Shown here piece after piece: positions 46,301 through 58,149 of a DNA stretch of 64,000 bases. The stretch spans positions 5,357,664 through 5,421,663 of the forward strand of contig NC_051088.1 in NCBI RefSeq assembly GCF_901709675.1, read 5' to 3'. Made by a program: the position numbers and the translations under genes. Under the pieces are notes generated by a model. That model had not been told where the DNA came from, did not search any database, and was given only the letters and a program-made list of their open reading frames with translations. Within the stretch, counting starts at the first letter, position 1. Every line of letters begins with the position of its first letter. Source of the stretch: Syngnathus acus (Eukaryota; Chordata; Actinopteri; Syngnathiformes; Syngnathidae).

Positions 46301-49300
46301 AAAGTACACTGAAGAGTCACGGATACTTCTGCCAATCAACAAATGTATAATGAAATAAGATGAATCTTAATACAAAGTATTCTCTGTTCATTTCATTAAT
46401 CATATGGTAGACCATCAGACCAATTTTCGCCAAGTTAGACATACTTGCTTGATGTGGGAGATTTGCCAAGGAATGTCTTGCCCTTTCCCTAAACAAAAGT
46501 AATGTGGTTACAATAATGTTGGATTCAAATATCACGAGCTACAAAAACACAATATTTACCCCGATGCTGAATGGCTCATCAATGTCAAATTCAAAAACAT
46601 CTTTTCTGTGCAACAGAGAAAAGTATTAAAATCGGAATCCAAAATGCCAACTCTTTCTGTTGAATGTTATCACCTTTTGTTGGCAGAATTTGATGTGATC
46701 TTACTGTGGAATTTGGTTACATCTTTTGCTTGTGCATTTTTCTATAGCAAATAAAAATAATCTTTAGCAACTCAACATCAAGGCTCCTCTCAGTGAGTAA
46801 ATAATAAAGGTAGAGGTTACTTACTTCACTGGTGAAAAGTAAGCTGAAGGTCAAAAATAGGGTTAAAAATGAATACATCTGGTCTATGTTAAGTTCTTGC
46901 AGAAAAACACCCATTAATACAACAATAGTGTGTGTACCTGCTGACATTAGGTGGAATCCAGCGTTGAGGTGCACCGCCATTTTTGTTGTTGTTCTTAGAA
47001 TAATAGCTAGAGATACGTTTCACCATGTTGCCTACAAATTCTGTAGCTCTCTTAGTAAAACACAAAGTATCATTATATCAGAAGCTTTCATTTGTCTGAC
47101 GTAGTTGATCTTGATGGCGAAAAACTTGAACCCGGACAACGTCTAATCATAATATTGCTGTGTCGTCCACCCAACTGAAATATATTCTAACTTTCAATAC
47201 CAACTCATGTGAACTGAATATGTGCCTTTTAAACCAACAAGTGGTCGTGTTCAGGGTATTCAAAATGGCAAAATATTAGACTTAGTAAAGATTCTGCAGA
47301 TATATCATTGACCATAAAAAATGCAATACAGATTTTCTGTAATAAAAAACATAAAACAATAACATAATACCTTATCATTTGAATTTTTTTCCTGGTTGGT
47401 TTTAGATGCCTCAGTTGAAGTTGCCACCAATGATTGCTTGCCTCTGTCAATGGTTTTGTCAAGTCGTTTGCCCTGGGCCTCTAGCTCTTTAGGAAGGTGA
47501 AGCTCAAAATTATCTGAGCCCCCGGGAGTTTTTTCTTTAGAGCTCTTTTCATGAGACATCATAAATGACGTGGCTGTGGCACTTCCTTTTGTCGCAAAGC
47601 GTGACTTTTTCTCTCTGATGGCCTGTTGCGGGTGGTGAGTATGTTTGCCATCGAGGTGCTTTGGCTTACTCAAACCTGCAACTGTCTGGGCAGATTGTAG
47701 GCGCTCTTGCTTCTTTGCAACATTTGAAGATTGTCCTGCAAAGATCACAGGATTGCTATTTAAACATCATGAAAACAAATATTTTGTGGGTCAATACACT
47801 TCATAACTTTCAGTAGCAAAGTGACAAGATTTCCCCAAAATGGCAGCCACTTGTCACATTGCTACATTCAGGGATGATACCATGTGTGCATATTGCTTAC
47901 CAGAATTTGGCAGAAGGTTGTTTTTTTGTGGCAGCCTTTTGGGTATTTCCGAAATTGACAGTTTGTTCCTTTGACACCTTTAAGGTGAGCACAGATGAAT
48001 TATCAGACAGAAATGCAGTATACTATGCAGTGAGCAATGGAGATTTATTGCTGTCCTTACGTGTTTCTCTCGATTACAGGCTGGGTGTCAGGCACAAAAG
48101 AATTATCTGCAAGTGTGAATGACAAAGTGATTCTTTCATACACAAAACACTGATTTTGGAACCGAATTGCGTGGCAAATACCTACCCTGAAACTGGTCTA
48201 TATCCTGTCCTGTTTGCATTCTTTCTGGTTCTCTTAATACTGGTATGCTCTACAGGACGAGCAAGTAAAAAATATCACATAAGTGTCAAACTCAATAGGA
48301 CAAGGGGGGACATAATTCAAAGCATACTTAAGGTTCCAGGCTAAACATAGCATTTATTGAACAAACCAATTCAAAATATGAATGTTGCTGTTATTTTTGG
48401 GTAAGGTTCTGAGTTGCAGAGTCTCAGAATGAACTGCAGGTGTTTTTCACTGAGGATACTCCATGTGATATTTTGTTAATTTTCATTACAGAGAAACACT
48501 GCTCACGCAAATTTGTGCAAATGCACAGCTTTTCAGCTTTTGCATGTAACCAGAGTTATGGAATGTATACAGATCATTCGGTAAAGATAATTTTGCGCCA
48601 CATTATGGGATTTGCAGCTTATTTGTGCCATTAAAAAAAAAGAAAAACGACAGAGGGACTCATAGGAGGAGGTACACTATTACCAGTATGCTTTACTGTA
48701 GTTATCATTTTGTTTGACTAGTATCACATTTCTTCAATGTGTTATTTTTTTACAAACAAGGTGTAATGTTAAACATTAAACAATAATCTATGTGATATTT
48801 TCTTTTCTTCTTAGTGTTGCACTGGCAAAATCATTTGTGATTTTTTTTTTTACTATTTGGCCAGATGTACCTGCAGCCTTGGCCAGTTGCGTTTGATATG
48901 TGTAAAAAAATGTTTGAGTAAATGCAACTTTCATTATTGAAACTGAGATGAAACATGCTGTGAAGAAAGGTCAAACCCTCACTGAAAAATATACATGGTT
49001 AAAGTAAATTGGTTCAGTAGTACATGTAAAAGAACTGTGATGTGTTACATGCCGTAGATACAAAAGCATGACTCATTAGGACAATGTGGGTTTGTTTTCA
49101 CCATTCAAAGGTTAACTATACAGTATTTGTTCTATGACCACTCAGAAGTAATATACATAATCAATATACAAATATACAAATAGTATCTAGTAAAACCATA
49201 CCTGCTTTGTCCGGACACATTTGGAGATTTCATCAGTGGTCTTTTGTTTTGCGAGGTTAGCATTCTTCTTTCTATCAGAAACACAAAACATCTCCAGAGA

Positions 49301-52300
49301 TGGTTTCCCTTTGTTCTCTGCTGAAATGTCTAACATACAGAAATAGGAAGTAATGAGTATTATTTACTGATATGATCAAAGAACAAACAACACCCTTTAA
49401 GACTAAGGGCCTTATTTTCATGCACAGTGCAAGTTTAACGCAAAGCGCAATCTAACTGTTGGCATGGGTGTAGTTTTCTTTCTTTTGGTATTTTCCTAGA
49501 GTCCACAGGTGGAAGAGAGCATTTGCGCCATTAGGGGGTGGAATGCAGACGACTATCGGCCAATAGAAGCAGCTCCTCCACATTCCCATTAAAGTCAGAG
49601 CGGTCAAACCGCACATACTAGTCCTTGACAATGAAGCAGAAATTGACTCACTGGGACTCATGCAAAGTGTGTTTATACAGGTAAACTTCAAGCTTTCCCC
49701 TTGTAGCTGATGCGACATGGGTATTTGAAGACCGCCTTGCACCTGCAATTTTATGTTCGTGTTTGACATCCCCAACGCATAGTTGTGCCGTGCAGTCAGG
49801 GTGGTGTAATTAAAATTTTAAGTTGATTTTTATAATAATTTGTTCAATGAATTGATTTCTACAATGATTCAGAGGTATTGTCCTACTCTGTTGTCATATT
49901 TATCAATGAAATGCAATGACATGCACTATACTACATGTCTGTGGTGCTCAGAATCTGTCTGCCTGTGCCTTGTTTACATCCACCCAAATCACGTTACGTA
50001 ACTATTTTGACCTGATTTTAGGTCGTCTAAAATCTAGTCTCCCTTTACTCAACAGATTGCTAGACATTGCAGTGTGGCTCTGTACAATAATGTGGTTGTT
50101 TGAAAGGCTCTTGATGCTCATCAAGTTGGCCGCCCCATTCTAGTGTCACGTACTTGATTTATGTATGCCCCCTTTGGAACAGTCGTTGCTTAAGGTGGTC
50201 AAGCCAGAAAGCATCTTATTGGCTGCGATCTGGAAATGAAAACACATATTGGCAAAATATTCTAAATATTTAAAAAAAACTGTGTAAAGTACAAAAAGTC
50301 ACTTCTAAAGATGTTGGCTGTTCAATTCCAAGATATGAGAGTGTGCTCTTGTCATCGTCATCATGGGACACTTGAGTCTCAGGGACTAAATTCTGCTGGA
50401 GAGTGACAACATACCACATCTCAGTCTAAGATTGCAGACATAGACAGTTGATAAAATCCTTATTTGATTCCCTGTTTTACTCACTTTATCCACAACTACA
50501 TGAACAGTCTCCTATTCTAGGGCTGACTTTTGAAATAGGGTATCAGTATCTTTGTGTAGGGTACACATGGACACGCGCACATGCGCGCGCGCACACACAC
50601 ACACACGAGAGTTTAATGAACTGTTACTTGTGTCGCCATGGTACCTGCCGCCGGGCAGTATCTCCTTCAAGCTTCTCAACTAGAGGTCTGGAAGCTTGAG
50701 GGCTCTGTGCAGAACTTCACAAAATCAAAGTACCAAGTATAGGCAGCTCCTAACTTTTTACAACTCAATGGAATACTAACACTTGTTGAAAGACAGAGGC
50801 ATCCATGCAAAGCATGTTACGCATGTTGGTTACCATTTTAAAGAATGATACAATTTGTGGTTGGGACAAGCCTCCATCTTATGAAGTCTACTTTGATGAG
50901 AAGCAAATCTGTGTGTGTTTGTACACATTTTACTATTATCATAATCAATTACTCTACAAAAAAGTAATACTGTTAATTTAAATATATTAATTCAGCAAGA
51001 TATCAAATAAGGATTTTAGAGATGTGATTGTTTAATATTACTTCTGAAAAAATTGATGTTGATCGAACGTGCACTTTACCTGGGATTTGTTCTCTTCAAT
51101 GTCAATGTTAAGTGTCATGTTAACAGTAGACCTCTTTCCAAATGTGCTCTGCCAGGGGAGGAGACATGTTAGTGATTTCCCAAATGTTCTTAAACATATG
51201 TATTAAATATAATCTGCTACAGTATTTGCAGAGCATCATGTGATTGAATCTGGAAAAGTTAACCACTCAAAATATATTCACACACAAATGACAGCACAGA
51301 TCTCAATCGATTTATTTGACCTCTGCAGTACGTCTACATTACCACATGTAGTGAAATTTGATAGTAAAAGGAAGAAAATAATGACTATTGAAGTGAGTCA
51401 GCGTTTGACCGAGAACCACCCTTAAGCAAAAAAAGAACCACAAATGAAGCCTAAACATCAGATTTTGTCACCTTCAGTAAGGTCTTAAAGACACTGCGCA
51501 AAACAAAAGACGTTTAAAGTTCCATCGTGTGGACTATGTGCCCATGCTCTGCTAAAAGATTCTGCCTTCTGTCGGAAGGAACTGCTTTCACCAATTTTGC
51601 CGAATGTAAAAATTGGCTGTGCGACTATTGGGATTCAGGAATTAAGTAGATCATATCCATTTAAGTGCTTAATAACAAATACTGTGTGAATGTCTGCTTT
51701 ACTTTGATCTTTCCTTGTCCATAGATGCAACGAACAGTCTGGAGGATGTCTAAGGTGGAGCAGAAGCTGATGAAGATATTTGATCCTTTGACGCTACCCG
51801 CCGTGATCACTGCAGACAGCTGTAACTGTAAGATTTGTTTCATTCCCTTCTCTGGAAGAAATGAAAACAAAAAGGTCAGATGCTAATTCTGTAGTACACT
51901 AAATAGTACAGTATTTGGTAAAATAGTGCCATGAGAATAACAGGAATATATTTATATGAATTTGAACATTTATGAAGTCAGAGATCAATGGTGCTTGGGA
52001 AGGAAAGTGCTTGATTCCCAATATCTCAATTCAACATTGCTTTCGGAAAGGGGCTTTACTGTCCATTGAACCATGCAGTGCAAAAATCAAGGCTAAGCCC
52101 CAATGCAGTAATTCATAGCCAAAGGTGATGGATGTCTCAATACTTTGGTCGGTAAGTGTATGTAATGTACCTGTAACACTGTAGCTGTGGATCTCATTCT
52201 CAGGGATGCAGATTGAATCCCAATAACCTGTCTACATCAACGGGATGCCATTAATCAATCATTCAGATGTACGTATACATTATAAATACAACAATATAGA

Positions 52301-55300
52301 CATTTAATATCAAAATCTTGACATACCTGAGACTTTTCATCAGCACATGAGAAATAAAAAGAGATGCTTTGGCTGCCAAGGTTGAAGTCAATCCAGAATT
52401 TGTCAGGCTTGTCATCAGCGGGTTTCAGAAGCTGACAGCATGTGTAATTATCATTTAGACCAATTGCATTAAACATGAGAAACTATCATTCCACAACATC
52501 AAGCAAACCAATTTTTGTTATTTTAACCACTTGCTTTGCATTGTTGGAATGTGCTCAACCAAGACATAATTTACAAACCGTAGTAACTGACCTTCACATT
52601 CCCCAGAAACACTTCGAAACATGGGTAAGATTTCACTCTGCAGCAGAGAGGACATTTATTAGTGAAATAATCACATCTTCATTGTTGCACAGCTATCAAT
52701 AATCTATTTTCATGGGCAAAGGTAATTATTCAACATTGAACCCACAGCTCATTCTTTGTACAGTCAACCCCTGCATGCAGTTCAGCACCTGCAAATTTGC
52801 ATGCGGGCAGATTTTTTTTTCAATTCATAAAAAAAATAACAAATGTTTTAAGTTCATCAATTATATGTGGATTTTCACTGTACGGAAGCTGGCCCAGTCC
52901 CTATCTCCTGCAAATAGTTTTCATCCAAAAATGCTGCAAAATTACATTACAAATTACATACACAGCCAAAACAGTAAGCCGTGATGACGCAATCAGTTCA
53001 AACACCGTACCTCAGAGCTGTAATGCAGATGTGCTAATCAATTATCCATGTTGCCCCTTTTTGGCCAAAGTTACATTTTATTTGATTGGTGTGTACCTTC
53101 GATTGTCTCCTTGTAATCCATTTATGAAGTTCAGAAATGTACGACAATCCTAAAATGACACAGGTTGACATGAGTGGCATTACAATGCATTTCAGATACT
53201 AGTGCCATAAAATTTAAATACCAATGATGGACATAGTGATTCCCAACCAGAGTGCCATGGGAGATTTGTACTATGTCATGAGAGATCAAGTGTTCTTTGG
53301 GAAATCATGCAAATTCACTTAATTGGCCTAAAAACAATTTCATATTTGTTCAACAGAAAGGCAGAACAATTACATTTTCTACCACTCGATTCCCAAAAGA
53401 ACAATTAATTTGCGTATCCACTTTTTGTGATACTTTGTCTTGGCTCAATAAAGGTTGGGAAACACTGAAATAGCAAATGCTTTACCGCTTCAAACTCCAA
53501 AGGGTGAATTTGGCCAAAAGCACAGGCTACTTGAGCTACGTTGAACCAGACGGCAGTCAGGTTCTTTTTCTGGTCAGCTGTGGTCATTCGGAATAATACC
53601 TCGATCAGAGCAACCTGGAAATCGTAATCTGACACAAACAATTTAGTTTCAGTTTTGACTGTTAATAAATAATTTTAAAAAATGAAACAGGATTATGATG
53701 TTTAATACAATTATTACCCCCACAGTGCATAATCTGAGCAGCCAGGTCCGACCTGTATAATTATGTCAAAAAAGAAAAGTGAACATAATGAAATGACTGT
53801 AATTTTACTAACTGTAAAAAACTCTTTAAAATTATAGTGACATACATCATATCTGAGGCCTCCTGCAAGGTCAGGACCTTTTCTTTCTCAGGCGACACTG
53901 CAAATTCTTTCAGAATTTTGTTCAATGCACAGACTGCCTGTGTGCACATTAATTGTTAGATTGAAGACTATGCAATGAGGCAAAGGAGTTTAATGTTCAG
54001 CAAAATTGGCAGATCAAACCTCTTTTCTGATGACGATGCAAAGTCTGGGATCATTCACCAAATGGCCAAGAGAATACAGGAAAGATTGGATTCCCACGAA
54101 TGCTGTAAATATACGGAGCATTATTACAGTCATTCAGAATTCACCACAGAACTGCTAAAATGTAGTGTATCTTATGGACCTCTCTTCTCATATTGCTTAT
54201 TCTATGCCCTGAAAATAGGTTATTATGAAGAAGAATCCCTTTATTGTCATTGTACAACAGCTATACAAACAAATTAAGATATTCGACCAGTGGGAGAAGG
54301 CATGCAACCAAATTAGAGTTCTGTATCTTGCTCAAGCACACTTCAACATGGTCACCAAGGGTGAGGACTGAATCCACAACCTTCAAGTTGGGAGACAGAC
54401 ACTCTACCACTGAGGGACATTGCCCTTATTTAAAGTTGTCAATATGATCAGCAGTCTGTGTGAGGGTCATTCTCGACGTTAAAATGATATCAGGTTACAT
54501 TTATTACACAACATTAATGTGGAGGGGGAAAAGGGCATTAACAAACATACCTTTTTTTGCTTCAAGGATAATCTGTCACAAAAGCAATCAATCAATTGTA
54601 TGCAGTAGAATTTATGAAAGTACAATGTACTAGCTTTTCAGACACTATCGCACCATGACAGCATCAAAGAAGTCCTCTGACAGTGTAGACAAAGATTTAT
54701 CCCTCTGCGGTCCGTGCTGAATCCACACTTCCTTACATTTGATAAACCACTGAAACATGTGCACAGAAATCTGATTAATTAAAAAAAAACTGTTTATCCT
54801 TCTGATTCTTTGGCACGGTATTTGTTTATAGTTGATATACTTATCTTCTGGATGAAGCCTTGCTCTATTATTCCTGCAATTCCTTGACTGCCACTAGGAA
54901 ATTTCAAGTTTCTCCCACAATTATGGAGGACTGTAAAAGCTACGCAGGCAGCATTGAAATCTTTTTCATTCAAGCTCTGTTAAAAAAAAAAAAAAGAATA
55001 CCCATGGTTTCACAACAATCCAACACAAAGACCACAGTATCCATTACAAAAGAGAGTATCCAAATTATCTGACCCAAATGATAAGATCATCCAATTTGTT
55101 GAGAAACTGCGCTGAACATTTGAGAGCCTCATTGGCGTTGTTTTGCAGGAATGATCTCAGAGCGGTAACATTTCTGCTCTTGAGTGCCTCAGCGATTGCA
55201 TTCTCCAACTGCAAATACAAACGTTTCTATTGCTGTCATTGACTAGAAAAGGAGGACAGACAGATAGATACCATTGCAATTGTTTTGGATTAGAAACAAC

Positions 55301-55698
55301 ACATTTTCTTTTGGAAGCCTTTAGAATGCAATACCATCCTTTTTTTGTTTGATTTGTCATTACAGTATATGCTTTTATAAATTACACTTCTGCTGTGATT
55401 TTTTATTAACATATTACAATATGTCCCGCAACCCTCGTGATGATAAGCGGTAATGAATGAATGTATAATTCATTTTTGATTGTCTGGAGCAGAACTGGCA
55501 TTCCCATTATTTTAATGTGGTAACAAAAAGTGTGATGACGAACCAAATGGAACTCATAGGTCAAGGAAGGAACCACTGTGTTTAGTGTACATTTTGTAGC
55601 ATTTTTGCCTAGTGATAATGTGAGCACGTATCTTGGCTCAATAAAATTTGGAAAACACTGCAAGTGTACATATTGACATGTTATACCTCTGAGGCCAT
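40360..55698 (-). CDS. sycp2: Synaptonemal complex protein 2
   Basis: Forty-four coding exons, 1372 aa (human 1530). High to low: 55698-55687, 55208-55074, 54976-54845, 54758-54654, 54572-54551, 54102-54020, 53937-53846, 53752-53718, 53628-53486, 53149-53097, 52637-52592, 52431-52327, 52231-52171, 51851-51703, 51148-51080, 50704-50645, 50395-50303, 50229-50154, 49320-49202, 48249-48186, 48106-48061, 47977-47901, 47735-47371, 47050-46938, 46843-46825, 46741-46674, 46605-46560, 46488-46445, 46328-46268, 46150-45994, 45890-45799, 45706-45563, 45392-45269, 44804-44725, 44283-44044, 43948-43903, 43732-43625, 42868-42684, 41685-41585, 41408-41309, 41144-41086, 40882-40807, 40645-40589, 40416-40360. 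SYCP2 is a meiotic axis protein that pairs with SYCP3 and HORMADs. The N-terminal ~390 aa form the ARM-like plus Spt16M-like region ([33 protein letters not shown]). The middle is disordered and basic, with [12 protein letters not shown] and KKHLFS motifs. The C-terminal ~150 aa are helical and coiled-coil-like ([16 protein letters not shown]), where SYCP3 binds. Intron 54844-54759 is AT-AC. Confidence 0.95.
41763..42626 (+). mobile_element. hAT element with BED finger remnant and target duplication (sycp2 intron)
   Basis: The ends TAGGGATGGGAATTGAGA and, reverse-complemented, TAGGGATGGGAATTGATA are inverted repeats. The flanks TTTACGGT (41755-41762) and TTTACTGT (42627-42634) are an 8-bp duplication with one mismatch. 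On the plus strand (about 41945-42085) a BED zinc finger is readable: [20 protein letters not shown] then [14 protein letters not shown]. The catalytic domain is gone. It sits between the sycp2 exons at 42868-42684 and 41685-41585 without disturbing their splice sites. Confidence 0.9.
43124..43556. mobile_element. Mariner/Tc1-type MITE with TA duplication (sycp2 intron)
   Basis: CAGTGATCCCTCGTTTATTG at one end and the matching CGAGGGATCACTG at the other form terminal inverted repeats, each flanked by TA. The 433-bp interior is non-coding. TA target duplication and this end sequence are typical of Tc1/mariner-class miniature elements in fish. Confidence 0.85.
45018..45110 (+). repeat. Tc1-like repeat fragment
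   Basis: AGTGCCATGAAAAAGTATTT followed by GCTCCCTTCTAAATG resembles the end of a widespread fish Tc1-derived element. Only one end is recognisable; the other boundary is unclear. Confidence 0.4.
49400..49805. mobile_element. Putative non-autonomous DNA element (GGGCCTTATTTT end)
   Basis: GGGCCTTATTTTCATGCAC then CAAGTTTAACGCAAAGCGCA resembles a teleost family with GGGCCCTATTTT ends and a GCGCAA-rich shoulder. The far end was not delimited. It lies in the sycp2 intron between 50154 and 49320. Reading frames over it have no family match. Confidence 0.4.
50560..50608. repeat. CA/CG alternating repeat in sycp2 intron
   Basis: ACACGCGCACATGCGCGCGC then a CA run. A simple repeat next to the exon at 50704-50645. 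Confidence 0.85.
53233..53469. mobile_element. hAT-like MITE (sycp2 intron)
   Basis: One end reads AGTGATTCCCAACCAGAG and the other, reverse-complemented, TCAGTGTTTCCCAACC, with CTTGGCTCAATAAAGG just inside. These are typical ends of non-autonomous hAT elements in fish. The interior is non-coding. No clean 8-bp duplication was found. Confidence 0.6.
54236..54425 (-). repeat. tRNA-derived SINE, reverse orientation (sycp2 intron)
   Basis: Read on the minus strand it opens TCCCTCAGTGGTAGAGTGTC, continues AAGGTTGTGGATTCAGTCCT (diverged A- and B-box-like segments), and then CTTGAGCAAGATACAGAAC and a tail with CAATGACAATAAAGGG. This is a fish SINE architecture with a pol III-type head and a LINE-like tail. 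Old and mutated. Confidence 0.7.
55425..55664 (-). repeat. Repeat fragments: teleost element head plus hAT-like end
   Basis: Bases 55425-55462 are the reverse complement of the CATTCATTC...CCGCTTATCATCACG head of the common teleost element. At 55632-55664 CTTGGCTCAATAAAATTTGG followed by AAAACACTG matches the end of the hAT-like element at 53469. Two truncated repeats lie side by side in the sycp2 intron. Confidence 0.55.
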
Positions 55699-56350
55699 TC
55701 TTCTTGCTTCAGTGGAATTTGGTTCTAGCTTCAAAACATCTGGAGGGGAAAAGGGGGAGAAAAGCATCTGTACAGTCGGCCTTAGTACAAAAAATGTCAA
55801 ATTATCTTCACATTTTATTTCACCGGAGAGCCAATTGAACTTTTAGGAACTTTCCCCGAATTGTGCTGAGCGTGTGTGGCTGTGTTACATCAGAACTACA
55901 GGTACATGCGACCTACCAGAAATAGTGTAAACCTTTGTTGTTTGTTTTGTTTATCGGCACTATAGATGTAAAAGAAACAGGTCATCAATATTAAACGTAT
56001 TTAGCCTCTGTACATACAAGGAGCAACGCGGCTACATTAGCATACGGCGTTGGTTTACGATAGCTTAAAATTAAAGGTTTAGCATGACACGCAGTTGACA
56101 GAAGGCGTAATGTTTAAAGGACATAAAATAACCTTACAATACATTTCATTTACCAGTAGGGTGAGAAAAAATGGAGACAGTGGTACGTAAAGTAGCTTAC
56201 AAATTAAGGTTCCTGCTACATAGTCATCGGGTCTGGTTCGCACCCGCCAAATCCTGTTGTCCAATAAACTAGCGAACAGTTCCCGATGATCTGCTGCGAC
56301 AGCTAAACATCCGGGTACTTGTTCGAAGGCGGCGCGTTCAGAAAAGCGCT
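55687..56350 (-). promoter_or_regulatory. sycp2 5' leader: UTR exon and start-codon exon
   Basis: A leader exon appears to end at 56201 (donor GTAAGC) and the next exon is 55739-55687 (pyrimidine tract then CAG). The latter contains the start ATG at 55698 (MASE, then [10 protein letters not shown] in the following exon, matching human LEKCIDDALR). The leader carries short upstream frames: an ATG about 13 codons long in exon 1, an ATGACTATGTAG, and ATGTTTTGA at the start of exon 2. The main frame is open upstream through both exons but has no in-frame ATG before 55698. The transcription start is not known; 56350 is a guess. Confidence 0.6.
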
Positions 56351-57225
56351 CCAAGAAAAAAATGTTGCTGATTATAATTCTTAATTCATATTTCCAGGAC
56401 TAAATGTATTAGATTTTATTTAGTAATATTATGAAAACCTGTTGCGCTAGAAAGAAAAAAAAGAGTCAGAATCAATGCAAAAAAAAGAAAACCTAGAAAC
56501 GTTTCTCTGCGTCTTAGTAAACATTTGTTGAACAGTGTGCCAGCACATTTGGAATATAACTAACGGGGTATTCAGTCTTACAATTCTCTGAAACATGAAA
56601 ACTTGTCCATTTGGTTTCACCAAAATGTAGCTACTTTTATGGCATTAGTACTGCTACTTCTTGAACTACTTAAGTAGTAACAATTGTTTTGCTAAAATAA
56701 TCAATGCCAGACATTTGATCACTTATTTATTACACAAAATAAACATTATGTTTAAATAGCTCAACAGTCAGGACAAAATATATATGTTTTAGTCCCTCTC
56801 AAATACATACATTAGAATTTTGGAAGATTTGAGAAACTTTAAAAAAAAATAATAATAATAATAAGGTGTCTTAAGTGTGAAATACAGATGGGAAAAAAGT
56901 GCTTTTGGGAAATAGATACATTGACATTTTGTCAACCTCATTTCCAATGCAAGTCCAAACATTCATGTGCTTTCTTGTGCAAATAAAACACTGGAATATA
57001 CAAGGACATAGGTTAGCCTGGAAGATGCAGATAAATATAGATGCATTTCCTGTTAGTGTTGATTCCTCCCAGATTCAAAACTGAATCATTCAGAGTCTAG
57101 GTGTAAAAGAAATTAAATTGTTGTTTATTTATTTATTTATTTATTTATTACACAAAATGAACAGTCAATATCACAAGGAAGTAATAATTTTCAATAAGTG
57201 TGCTTTTCATTTTTGGGGCAACATC
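56351..57225. other. Flank between sycp2 5' end and ppp1r3d stop
   Basis: AT-rich. The right part should be the ppp1r3d 3' UTR on the minus strand; the TTTA run at 57122-57149 supplies several AATAAA hexamers on that strand, so poly(A) addition may occur there. No gene seen. Confidence 0.45.
57122..57149. repeat. TTTA microsatellite
   Basis: Seven TTTA-type units; on the minus strand they read as overlapping AATAAA hexamers about 80 bp after the ppp1r3d stop codon. Confidence 0.85.
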
Positions 57226-58149
57226 TTAAAAAAAGTGAACCATGCTATGCTCACATTCTTTGGGCACAGTGTGCTTGTAGTTATGGCAAACTAACTTGTA
57301 ATTTTCTCCATGATTATTGTCCCAGTATTCGTCTCCACAAACCTCATATTTGATGGCAAATTCTAACATTGCCCCAGGCTGCAGGAATGGAGGGACAGGC
57401 AAGTGGAAACGGAACGTATCACAAGTGAGTTGACCTCGTCCTTCACAGATCTTAGTGCTAGTAGAGACCCATGAGGCCTTAGTTTCGGCACAGCTCTTCC
57501 ACTCTGTAAATGAATAGCGAGCTGTTACGTCTTTTTCAAAATCTAGATTGAGCACTTGTGCAATTCCGATGACACCAAATTCAAAACACAAGACTCTCTC
57601 GAGACACACTTTGTGCTTGTAGAGACGATGCAAAAATCCTGGATGATCGCTGGTCTGTTGGTCAAAAAGTGGTTTTAAGTAAGGCAAGGATATCTCCAAC
57701 TGGTTTCTATCGGCCAACTCTGCGGCCATCAGCAATCTAAAGCTGACGTGCTGTGGTATGGATGGTTCGTCTCCAGATTTGAAAAACTTGATATCCTCCA
57801 GGTCAAGGCCCAGGGAGTCAATAAACCGTACACCAACATGTCTGCATTTCCTTCTCTTCTCTGTGGTAGGCGGCAGAGACTGTGAGCGTCGTCGTATGAT
57901 GGATTTCGGTATGGGTTCACACAAGAAAGAGTGGAAGTCCCGAGTGCTTGGCGTTGACACTCTAGGACCTGGCGGGCGGATGGGAATCAGCCTCTTATCC
58001 ACATCGTCTTTTACTTGCCTTAGCATCTCATTCAGATTGATGGCTAAACAGGGCTTTGAAAAAACTCTACCAGCGCTAGACAAATGTGTCTCCTGCACAG
58101 ATGTTGTAGGCAGAATCTTCTCTTGTCCAATAAACCACCCTCTGTCCAT
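57226..58149 (-). CDS. ppp1r3d: Protein phosphatase 1 regulatory subunit 3D
   Basis: An intron-free coding exon of 307 aa (human 299). PPP1R3 proteins tether PP1 to glycogen, favouring dephosphorylation of glycogen synthase and phosphorylase. Seen: a serine/basic patch RRRSQSLP (about 87-93); an RVxF-type PP1 docking site in VGVRFID (about 105-111); SLGLDLEDIKFFKSGDEPS, shared by the family; and a CBM21 glycogen-binding domain from about 175, with VCLERVLCFEFGVIG, FHLPVPPFLQPGAMLEFAIK and the substrate-binding EYWDNNHGENYKLVC. The start has a good context (GACACCATGG), and a splice-acceptor-like site (TTATTTGCAG) lies about 30 bp upstream, suggesting a separate 5' UTR exon. The neighbours sycp2 and fam217b match mammalian synteny. 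Confidence 0.95.
   Translation of the reverse strand: MDRGWFIGQEKILPTTSVQETHLSSAGRVFSKPCLAINLNEMLRQVKDDVDKRLIPIRPPGPRVSTPSTRDFHSFLCEPIPKSIIRRRSQSLPPTTEKRRKCRHVGVRFIDSLGLDLEDIKFFKSGDEPSIPQHVSFRLLMAAELADRNQLEISLPYLKPLFDQQTSDHPGFLHRLYKHKVCLERVLCFEFGVIGIAQVLNLDFEKDVTARYSFTEWKSCAETKASWVSTSTKICEGRGQLTCDTFRFHLPVPPFLQPGAMLEFAIKYEVCGDEYWDNNHGENYKLVCHNYKHTVPKECEHSMVHFF

Noticed and set aside
49452-49775. 107-codon minus-strand open frame
   Set aside because: Falls in a putative repeat inside a sycp2 intron and adds no phase-compatible exon.
54551-54976. Standard GT-AG model for the sycp2 intron after QK
   Set aside because: Donor GTATAT with the TTTCAG acceptor leaves phase 1 and hits a stop within five codons; other local sites also fail, so the AT-AC model was kept.
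56079-56354. 91-codon minus-strand frame as a sycp2 N-terminus
   Set aside because: It starts with TTG, not ATG, and homology to SYCP2 begins only after the MASE start; kept as leader sequence.
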